Source of the DNA: Ailanthus altissimus
Taxonomy: Eukaryota > Streptophyta > Magnoliopsida > Sapindales > Simaroubaceae
Assembly: GCA_946807835.1 (NCBI GenBank)
Contig: OX327683.1
Coordinates: 5,957,001-6,021,000 of the forward strand
Reading direction: 5' to 3'
Length of the DNA: 64,000 bases
The number at the start of each line of letters is the position of its first letter. Position 1 is the stretch's first letter. Shown here in pieces: positions 55,261 through 64,000 of this stretch. Made by a program: the position numbers and the translations under genes. The notes under the pieces were generated by a model, which was given only the letters and a program-made list of their open reading frames with translations, searched no databases and was not told where the DNA came from.

Positions 55261-58200
55261 ATAGCTTCAATCCTTAAATTTATTCGAACAAATATCATTG
55301 ATTGCTAATAAAAAAAACTTAAAACTAATTAGCATATACTTATAATTACGAGAAATTCTGATTAAAGAGTGAACAATGATTGAAATATTATTTTGTAACT
55401 TATATGTATTAAATAAATAGGGGTACTTTTGTAATTATTTAGTTATCATTTCTAAAATATTACAATTTTTAAAATATTAATAGGATGTATTAACTAATGA
55501 TATTTTTTAATAAAAAATATTATAATTAATGGGAGGTTGCTACACAAAATTTAATGAAAATTATCACCTCCTTTAAAAAAAATGACAATTGACAAAGTTA
55601 ATATAAATGTACTTTAAGAATGTATGCTACATATAAGCGGTTCGGAAATAGTTTACAACCAAAATTTAAATTTACAAGCTATTATAAATTATTGTCTTAA
55701 ACATAGTTAAAATAGTTAGTAATTTTAAATTAAAAGATGACAACATAAATGACATACATAGTAGTGGTAGTCGCTATATAGTGGTCAAAAGATAAAAATT
55801 ATTTAAATCTTAAAAAAATAAAGTCTCAAGAAATTATGAGCAGGTAAAGGTATAGGCTAGAGGAATGAAGCCATATTAGTGAAGCTATATTGATCATATG
55901 ACTTGTATTGCTTGCATTACATAGCCCATATGATCAAGGGGTCTAAATGTTATCGTACAAAAATCTACAAAAACTTAAATCCATGCTTATATACACGTAT
56001 AATAAGTTAATACACATGGGTCTAAATCACTTTTCAAAGTATTACTTGTGGGTCATGGTTTGATGGGTATAAAGCCTAAAACATATAGGTTCTTGGACTA
56101 AAGCCTACTTAAGGGGTATTTAGTTCAAAATAAATGTAAGCCTATATAGTTAATGGAGAAATATAGTCCCAATAAAAACTCTATTTTGTCATTTGATTTT
56201 TTCTTAAAATAAAAGTTAATAACTTTATTATTTAAATTAATACTTAATAAGCATGGTAGCATTTTTTTTTGGAATAAAATAGTATTCTATTACTTTTATT
56301 TGTTAAATTCATTTTTTACTTTTAAGAAAGTTAAAAATCATTAAATAAAATAGACTTTAAGAGGAATCAAGGCCAAATAAGAAGTCTTAACCTAGTTGAA
56401 ACATTAACATTATAAAGCCTTCATATTTTATGTGAAGAACAAATTTTATAACCCTAAAGCACGTCTAAATTCTGTCTTTTTTAACCAAGAGCATTTGCAT
56501 GCAATTCAAAACCTAAGACGTTACATTACGGGAACATGACAACTCTTGCATTCACTTTTTCTTTGCATTCTTCACAAAAGAGCTCACCAATCGCTATTTT
56601 TTTGTTGCACAGTTCAAGATCTTAGATTCACTATAGACAAGTCTTAAAGCTGAAAGCATAAGGTTCAAGGAGGGTGTTCCTTTTAGCTTTCACAAAATTA
56701 AGGTTCTTACAGCATAGATCTTAGATTTACATTGCATGCTATATAGCTCATATAGGTTCTACAATGTCCTTAACCATTTTTAAATACACCATGACCCAGT
56801 ATTTCTCTATTATTTATTGTGCAAGCCCCGACTCCAATACTTCTTACAATTATTGACTGAATTTATCTGTTAAATCTCTTTCGCTTGAGTCTACTTCAAC
56901 AAATTTGCAATATTAGTTTCTTAAACTCTAATAGTTCTTCAAAAGCTTGGTTAACCTTACCCTTGAACACATGAGAGTGAAGAGGTCAAGATATAACGTT
57001 GGAGCCCATGTTATATCTTTCATACAACTTATCATGTGAGTGTGAAATCACTACAACTAGTGAAATTCTACTTTATGATCTTCTAGAACCATCCTAATCA
57101 CTTTATAAACTTTTGAGTATATAGATTGCAGTATTTGAATATGACACTTAATTTGAATGTTAAAAATTTTAATTAACTTTTTGCATGATGAATTCCATTG
57201 GGAGTCAATCTTTAAATTCTACATAATATATAATATTAATTTTATAAGTTGTATCTTAATAAACTAGAATTTGTTACTTGGATTAAAAAAAAAAGGTGTT
57301 AATTTAATTAAGTGGGCATCAAAGATCACAAAATTAGCTTTATATGTATATTTTATCAAAATGAGCCTTAACCAATTATAAATTTCAATTGAAAAATCTA
57401 TCCAAGCCCAACCTACAAAATTTGGAGACTAAATTAAGTTTAGTTTTAACTAATAAATTAGTTCAATTTTGTTTTAGAATAATTTTTTTTTTCAAAACCG
57501 AGTTAAATGGTGCTCACCCATAATAGACAAATTTGAATAGTGCTACTCATTGAGATATAAACAAACAAATAGCCTATGTTGCAAGTTTTACCATTTATTA
57601 TTTTGAAATTATTTTCTAAGAGTTCTAAAAGTTTTTAGGAGTAACTAATTAGTTGGCATGTCATTATGAAGTGTTTGAGCTGACATAATATGCTATCGTG
57701 CTTCGATATGCATGTACAATCCACTTAATGTATCATTAGGAGCCCAATCTTTTTAGGTTTAGCATGATAGGCCCATTATGATCGTGCTTAGCTCAAATAT
57801 GTGATGTGTCGTGTTAAGTGCAACATCATTTGAGCTCGACCTAAGAATCTAGTTTATGGCTTAGGCCCACTGACCAAGCATAGCCTGTTTTATTAAAACA
57901 AGCGCAACCATTGAAATAAGTTGAGTTTTTAGTTAATTTTTACAAAATTTAATATGTTTAGAAATAAAATATTAAATTAATAAATATTTATTTTAAAAAA
58001 GTATTTTTTAAATGTGAAAAAAAATATTAATTATTATTATTTTTCATAAAAAATTATAATTATAATTCTTATTGAATTTTGCAGTTAGAGTAAGAATTAT
58101 ATTGCGGTACTGCATTATATTTTGAATTACAATTGTAATAGTTATTTTTTAAAATTGTAAATACAATTATAATTATAATTTTTATTATAACTATCATTAA

Positions 58201-58480
58201 AATATTAATTAGAATTAAAATTGTAATCATAATTAGAATTACAATTACATAATAACAAGTCCTCATGAACTTAGTTAATGCAAAATATTAAATTTACAAT
58301 ATATAGAATTATATTAAAATAAAAAAATTAGATAAATATAAAAAATTTGGTGGTCCGGCCCACCAGCCTAATGGCTCTGGCACAACCCAGACCAATCATG
58401 GACCGCCCACAGCTCACTAGGGCCGTGCCCACGGGCTGTTAACAAAATTATGGTAATGAATTGAAAATGAAAATAAAATT
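55261..58480. other. Spacer upstream of the eS17 gene
   Basis: No gene is recognised. 58020-58260 is AT-rich with many AATTATAATT/AATTGTAATT words. 57735-57880 and 58340-58440 are islands of GGCCCA/GCACGGCCC-type words that look like ends of an old dispersed repeat. A short inverted pair (TATTGATCATATGAC at 55890, CATATGATCAAGG at 55929) is also present. Confidence 0.5.
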
Positions 58481-58498
58481 GAATAAAATTTTCTTGAT

Positions 58499-58553
58499 GG
58501 CCCAATCCTAGCACGGCCCCGTCCGCTAGTGGCTTTATTTCTTAAAACCCTAA
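58499..58553 (+). promoter_or_regulatory. eS17 promoter: site II-like GGCCCA and telo-box
   Basis: GGCCCA (58499-58504, TGGGCC on the other strand) is followed 41 bases later by AAACCCTAA (58545-58553), the telo-box. This pair is the known signature of plant ribosomal-protein and other growth-linked promoters. A pyrimidine-rich leader follows at about 58563-58660. No classical TATA box is needed or seen. Confidence 0.75.
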
Positions 58554-58559
58554 AAGCGC

Positions 58560-58723
58560 TCAGTCTTCCCCTTATATCTTTAGCCTTGTTTCTCTGCTGC
58601 TGCCGCACCCTCTAGCCTACGCTTCGTTCTCCTTCGCTTCTGCGTCTTTGTCTTCCTTAAAGGTACGTTTTTACTTTAGGAGTTCGCTTTTATATTGGTA
58701 GCATAGAAGTTCTTGTTCCTTCC

Positions 58724-58758
<35 letters not shown>

Positions 58759-59391
58759 AAACTGAATCATTCAATTCAACTAAGTACATTCCTCCCACTT
58801 TAGGTTAATTCTTGTTTTTTTTTTGGTTTGTTTTCACAATTGTTACATGGGTTTTAGATAATTAATAATCTGAGATCAAAAACATTGAATGTTGAAGAAA
58901 AGATGTTTTTGGGTTTCATGTAATTTTTCTATGGAGTGCTTCTAATGAAGGTGGTTGAAACTTTTCAAATTTTTTTTTTAATTTTATAAATCCACATGTT
59001 GTTGTTGCGTTGCTTAACCAATATTGATTTTTAATCATATAATTGGTTTTCACATGCTAATTTAGAATTGTCTCTAGTGGGACATCAAACATGATTCGTG
59101 TAAATGTCAATGTTATGTTGCACTTTATGGCAATAATTTTATTAAATTCACTTTTGGGAAGTTTATTTCTACTTAAGCTATGAACATTAGAAGGTTTATA
59201 TTGCCGATTCTGTTCTTTGTAATTATATATTCTCTCATCTCTTAACTTGAACATAAGTTCGTCTTTTCTAGATGTAAACAATAGCTGGTTTTTATTTGAT
59301 ATGTTTCTTTGATTCATGTTGCATTTTCTTGCCAATTCATTATATGAATAGCACTTAAATCACTTTTTATTCCAGCAGCTTAATCTCTGAG
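58560..59391 (+). other. eS17 leader exon and 5'-UTR intron
   Basis: A short pyrimidine-rich leader exon ends TTCCTTAAAG before GTACGT (donor at 58663). The intron runs about 713 bases to TTTTTATTCCAG or the next CAG (59375 or 59378), 14-17 bases before the ATG. It holds a (TA)n run at 58728-58755. Leader introns are usual in plant ribosomal-protein genes and often raise expression. No snoRNA was recognised in it. Confidence 0.7.
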
Positions 59392-59811
59392 ATGGGTCGT
59401 GTCCGCACCAAGACTGTGAAGAAATCCTCTCGCCAGGTGATTGAGAGGTACTATTCTCGTATGACATTGGATTTCCACACCAACAAGAAGATCTTGGAGG
59501 AGGTTGCCATCATCCCCTCAAAGAGGCTCCGTAACAAGATTGCTGGGTTCTCAACCCATTTGATGAAGAGGATTCAGAAGGGTCCAGTTCGTGGAATCTC
59601 ACTGAAACTGCAAGAAGAGGAGCGTGAACGTCGCATGGACTTTGTTCCTGATGAGTCAGCTATTAAGACTGATGAAATTAAGGTTGACAAGGAGACCTTG
59701 GAAATGCTTGCAGCTCTTGGCATGTCTGACATTTCTGGGCTTACTCTAGCTGAGCCACAGACTTTGAATCCTCCTCCTGCTTTCGGTCGTGGTGCTGGCA
59801 GGAGGTTCTAA
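59392..59811 (+). CDS. RPS17: 40S ribosomal protein S17 (eS17)
   Basis: A single open frame of 139 codons and TAA starts [20 protein letters not shown] and ends GAGRRF. Other conserved blocks are [39 protein letters not shown] and [14 protein letters not shown]. The protein is a eukaryote/archaea-specific component of the small ribosomal subunit, placed near the beak/platform base and needed for 40S assembly in the cytosol. Length matches plant S17 (about 140 residues), and no residue appears missing. The coding exon follows a leader intron and a telo-box promoter, so high expression in dividing cells is expected. It is the right-hand anchor of the conserved gene block. Confidence 0.98.
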   Translation: MGRVRTKTVKKSSRQVIERYYSRMTLDFHTNKKILEEVAIIPSKRLRNKIAGFSTHLMKRIQKGPVRGISLKLQEEERERRMDFVPDESAIKTDEIKVDKETLEMLAALGMSDISGLTLAEPQTLNPPPAFGRGAGRRF

Positions 59812-60728
59812 GGTAATAGAGGCTCAATAGTTCATTTAAGAATGAGAAGTTTAGAGGTTTTTTAGTTACTATGTTTGTTATGAATGCTTCCCTGCCTAGT
59901 TTTGGTTTTTGCTTTAAGAAGGATGTTTAGTTGAACTTGAACTCAGTAATGATACTTTAGTTGATTTAACGATGTTTCTTATCATTTCATTTCTGTTTTA
60001 TTAACTCAACAATATTAAAGAAATATTAAGTTGTGCATGTGATTTTGAACTTTCTTATTGTGTTTACCTGATTTGAATCTATACATACTGAGGCATATAT
60101 GTATTTATTTCCTTCAATTTTGGATAAAAGCTGATTTATAACCATTGCTTCCGGATTGGTATGAACGTGGTTTTGTTACTGTAGACAATAATTTATGATT
60201 CATCTACAATTGCAGATTCTTAGGGTTTGCTGGATATTTTGCTTGTTTTATGAATCATCTGCAATTGCTGATTCTTAGGGTTTGTAGGAATTTTTTGTTT
60301 GTGTTAGTTGTAATTCACATCTCGATTGCAGATATTAGTCTAGTGATGTGAACACTGAGTGCTTGCCAAGGATTATTGTTTCAAGTTTTGTTCAAGTCAA
60401 CTAAACCAAAATATATATGGAAAAAAATGTTTTTAGTGGTTTTTGAAATTTTATCTACCTAATTTTTAGTAGCTTGCTGGCAAAATAGAATTAAACAAGT
60501 GATTTTGTGTACCTCTCCCTCTAACTTTGTGAGAGTTGGATTCCCCTTGAAGCCAGTCTTACCAAAGGAAAAAAAAAAAGAATAAAAGGAGGAAGAGATT
60601 AGCATTGCTGCCATTGCATATATAATAGGCAAATTTTGTTAAAATATGTTGTAATTACTATTTTACAGCTTCAATTATGTTATGTCATATTAGGTTGTAT
60701 GAATGAATTGTACAAGAAATAATGTTTG
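59812..60728. other. eS17 3' region and spacer, with a 55-bp direct repeat
   Basis: The first ~200 bases are the expected 3' untranslated region. Farther on, two copies of ATGAWTCATCTRCAATTGC followed by GATTCTTAGGGTTTG lie at 60195-60235 and 60250-60290. No other gene is seen. Confidence 0.6.
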
Positions 60729-60897
60729 AATAATGCTCTCCTTGTTAAATATTATTAAACAACTATTAGGTAGGAAAATTATAACTATTGAGTAATAGGT
60801 AATTTTAAAATTTGTACTGTTTTATTATTTAATGATTGTTTAATATATTAATTTAAATTAAAAATCTAGGATATTATTTAAGAAATGCATTATTATT
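60729..60897. repeat. AT-rich MITE family copy G
   Basis: Starts AATAATGCTCTCCTTGTTAA and ends AAGAAATGCATTATTATT, with the TTATTATTTAATGATTGTT core block. Confidence 0.6.
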
Positions 60898-60921
60898 TAT
60901 AATGTTATGCTTATATAGTTG

Positions 60922-61066
60922 GAAAATAATGTTAGACATTTCAAATGATTCTTAATTTTTTTTATTTTAATAATGTGTTAAATAATTATTAGATACTAAT
61001 TTTATCATTTAATTATTGTTTGACAATTTAGTTTGAGACATGATTTGGGAAGTATAGCATTACTAA
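60922..61066. repeat. AT-rich MITE family copy H
   Basis: Starts GAAAATAATGTTAGACATTT and ends GGGAAGTATAGCATTACTA; shares TGTGTTAAATAATTATTAG with copies A-E. Confidence 0.65.
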
Positions 61067-61403
61067 TAGTTGGAATATAAAATTTATATTTTGTATATTT
61101 ATTTTAATTATTAATTGGTGTTATATAGTTATTACATTAATAAAAATTAAAAAGTCAATAAAAATTAAAAAAATCAATAATTAATCTAGTTAATGATTTA
61201 TAACATATTAATTGAGGGTATAAATTTTATATTTTAAATTTGTTAGCGTATACTATCACATAAGTGACACCATGCAGTGTCATTTTAAAAATAATTATGG
61301 AAAGATAAATTTTGATGAGGCCTTTAAAATTCTTTGGAAGACAAATTACATAGACAGTGGTTAATTTAGTGATCCTATATATATACATATATAAGTAGTA
61401 TTA

Positions 61404-61540
61404 TAATAAGAGTGATACTTTATTTTAGTATAAATGGTGAATTTAAAAATTATAAAAATTAATTTTTAATTATATATTAAATCTTTCACATCATATAAAA
61501 AAAATTGAATATTATTTAAAAAAGTGCAATATTATTTATC
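61404..61540. repeat. AT-rich MITE family copy I, truncated
   Basis: Starts AATAAGAGTGATACTTTATT and ends TTAAAAAAGTGCAATATTATT; the usual core is shortened. Confidence 0.5.
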
Positions 61541-63341
61541 TTAAAAATATCATTAGTTCAAAAAAAAAAACATCATTGCTATAATTGATAATTTAAAAAT
61601 TAATTTGTAAATATTTATTTAAATCACGTTTATATTAATTTTTAATTATAAAGTATGAATCACTGCATTAGCTAGGATGGTAGCATAGTAATTGTGCATC
61701 TAAAAGCTCTAAAAGAAGTCGGTGGACACATAATATTTTTTTGTGCTTGTGAAATTATTTCGTGACTCACGATTAGCTAATAAGTAATGTTTTATATTTT
61801 AAAGTTCATCGTGTCAGTGATGCACTAATATATTAAATTATATTAAAATTTGTGAATTCATTTGAGCAATGTCATATCGTGCGCCAATTTATCATTTTAT
61901 TTCAAAATAAGTAGTATTACTCGTTTGAAACTAATAATGTTCAAATATTGTCATATAAAATATCGCAAAGTTTACATCTAAGTTCATGTATAATTTTAAG
62001 CATGTTTAATAAGGTAGGACATGCAAGTTCAAATTATTTTATGATTCATAATTTTTGAGTCGTAATTTGATAAATATAAAATTATACTAAGTAAAATTTA
62101 AAATATGTGAATTTCTAGGTTAAAGCTTATTCGAGGGAAATTTCACTAAAAATAAGGTATGCTGTATTATTAAGATTAATTGAGAAATATATACCTAATA
62201 AAATACTTTGTTGGGTTTTAGAATTTTTTAAAAATAAAAGTTGATAATTTTTTTTATTTAATAGATTAATTAATTGATATTTTTTTTTATTCTAACAAAA
62301 TTAGTATCAAGTCTCTTTTAGCTGTTAAATTAATTTTTTCTTTTAATGGGGGGATAAAACTCATTAAATAAGTTAAATTTTATGAGGATAAGAGGCTATT
62401 AAGAAGTCTTAACTTTATACAAAATTTTAAATTTATAAAAATATCTATAATATATATTAAAAAAACGCTTACTATGTTGAAAGTAATGCAAAAATATTTT
62501 ATATTATTCTCATTTAAAGTCTCAATATAATATATATTTTAACAGTATCTTTAAAACTAAACATATTTCTTTTGGATGTCATTGCATATAAAGTATCATT
62601 AATATGTAACTTTATTTCACTTATTAATAAGTTTGTTGTTTTTTCTGAGTTTTCAATCAGATTTGGAAGACTTGATATAATATTAATTTTTTTGCCTTAA
62701 ATATTATTAGTTTAAAGAATTATTTCTTATTTTAAAGGATATTATATATAGTTGTATTGTTAGCCAAATAAATATTCTTAATTTTTCTTTTCAAAGTGAA
62801 AAATTTGTTTCTAAAAGCCATTCCTGACATTAAGTAAAGTTCACATTAAACGTCAAGGTAATACATTATAAAAAATTACATTTATCTTTTTTTCGTACAA
62901 AAAGTTACATTTCTTTATCAGTATCACAAAAAGTTACTTTTTATATGCAAAATACAAAAGGAGATATAATATAGAGATATTATCTAAAGTTTAATGCTTG
63001 TTTTCATTATCAAGAAAACTATCTATATTCCTTTTTTTCTTCCTAAAAAAGTTAAAAATATCTAGATGAATAATATTTATAAGATTTGAATCATCAATAA
63101 AATTTGTCTTCACATTTTTCCTTTGCTTTGACAGATACCTTATATAGTTTGATTAGATACTTTGGTATCTTATATAGTTTGATTAGATACTTTGGAGTAT
63201 GGCATGTATGTGGCTAGTGTCCTTTTACACCATATTGATAATATATATTTTCAAGATCTTATGACATGTATTATCTACAAAATTGTCTTTTGCACTAATG
63301 TTTCTGCTCTTTTTTAGTGTTCCTTCAACTTGAGTGTTTAT
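61541..63341. other. AT-rich spacer with a 30-bp tandem repeat
   Basis: No gene seen. Two copies of a 30-bp unit (TATCTTATATAGTTTGATTA plus ten bases) lie at 63136-63165 and 63166-63195. Confidence 0.55.
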
Positions 63342-64000
63342 TGTTAACGTGTTTTAAGGTGTATGCATGTAATTGTGTATATGTTAAAAACATTATACTC
63401 ATGTATTATATACACGAATTTCACAATGGAATTAAATATGTAATTAATATATACATATGTAAATTAAATCATTAACAACGTAAGATTATAGAAACATATA
63501 TTTGATGACCTTCGATGAAGATTTCAATTTTGGATTTTTCATAGCTCCAACTTTGAGCTCACCTTGAAGTGTACTATCGTTCAATTATAGTTCATAACAA
63601 TTCGGTGGGATTGTGAAGTTAGAATAGTAGCAATCAACTTTTCAGCAACAAGGTTTTGTTTTTTGAAAGAAAAATCAAAGGAATTTATTTTTTTCTCTAG
63701 TTTTTCTCACAACTCTTTGTTCAAAGAAAACTCTCCAAAATCCAAACTCTCTTCAATGCCCTTTCCCCTTACTCGAATTTTTTTTGCTTCACCCTTGTTA
63801 ATCAAAATGAATTCACACAATTTTTTGTGATCTAACGACTTCACAAGTGCTCCACCAAAATTAGGTTAAATGGCCAATAATAAAAAATAATTTTTGATGG
63901 CCATTTTTAATGGTCTAATAAAATTGACCATTAATTCTATAAAATGGTGCTCTATTTAATTTAATTTATATTTCTCAAATTAGATATGTTTTCCACTTAG
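63342..64000 (-). repeat. Third copy of the copia element 1 LTR, cut by the window edge
   Basis: It starts TGTTAACGTGTTTTAAGG and follows the same sequence as 2194-2860 (GTGTATGCATGT, AAATCATTAACAACGTAAG, TCGATGAAGATTT, AACTTTGAGCTCACCTTGAA). It is in the same direction as the left, inverted copy. Whether a coding interior follows lies beyond the window. Confidence 0.82.

Noticed and set aside
58069..58266. Minus-strand frame rich in Ile and Tyr
   Set aside because: It results from AATTATAATT-type low-complexity DNA.
61670..61720. tRNA-like phrase (AGCTAGGATGGTAGCATAG)
   Set aside because: No complete cloverleaf, anticodon arm or T-loop could be found around it.

Overview
The window is nuclear DNA from a flowering plant, most likely a dicot. 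It is AT-rich, has introns, and is dominated by transposable elements. Only two genes look intact. One is a five-exon cationic amino acid transporter of the CAT6/CAT7 type on the minus strand (17148-20860). The other is the single-coding-exon 40S ribosomal protein eS17 on the plus strand (59392-59811), which has a leader intron and a typical plant ribosomal-protein promoter. Between them lie four scattered pieces of one DYW-class pentatricopeptide repeat (PPR) gene (30547-49756), broken up by a nest of retroelements. From memory, Arabidopsis has the same neighbours on chromosome 5 (CAT6, a PPR gene, RPS17D), so this looks like a conserved gene block that transposons have stretched here.

Layout. 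1-10720: a minus-strand LINE (ORF1 at 10134-10720, ORF2 at 1-2193) split by a decayed Ty1/copia element whose two long LTR copies are inverted relative to each other. 11200-15345: an endogenous pararetrovirus (Caulimoviridae) remnant on the minus strand, with coat, protease, reverse transcriptase and RNase H pieces, all broken. 17148-20860: the transporter gene; its long intron 4 carries a 191-bp tandem duplication that copies the 3' splice site, plus a MITE. 21135-30546: AT-rich spacer with several copies of one short AT-rich MITE family, a MITE with a perfect 19-bp terminal repeat, a solo LTR with a perfect target-site duplication, and minisatellites. 30547-49756: the PPR pseudogene holding (a) a 4.5-kb copia element with identical-length LTRs and no integrase core, (b) a 466-bp solo LTR, and (c) a copia element that is itself invaded by a 3.5-kb insertion with long inverted repeats, a 1.4-kb insertion and a 2.8-kb solo LTR. 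51291-55260: a gypsy-like non-coding LTR element (LARD type) that contains an antisense piece of plastid 23S rRNA and a 24-bp minisatellite; its 3' LTR hosts a 202-bp solo LTR. 58499-59811: the eS17 gene. 60729-64000: more MITE copies and the edge of another copy of the first copia family's LTR.

Nothing here looks like an operon-style or defence-type system. The interest lies in retroelement architecture: inverted LTRs, a four-fold leader motif, hairpins just upstream of polypurine tracts and unusual LTR termini. It also lies in the layered history of insertions between two conserved genes. Coordinates of repeat edges were read by eye and may be off by a few bases.
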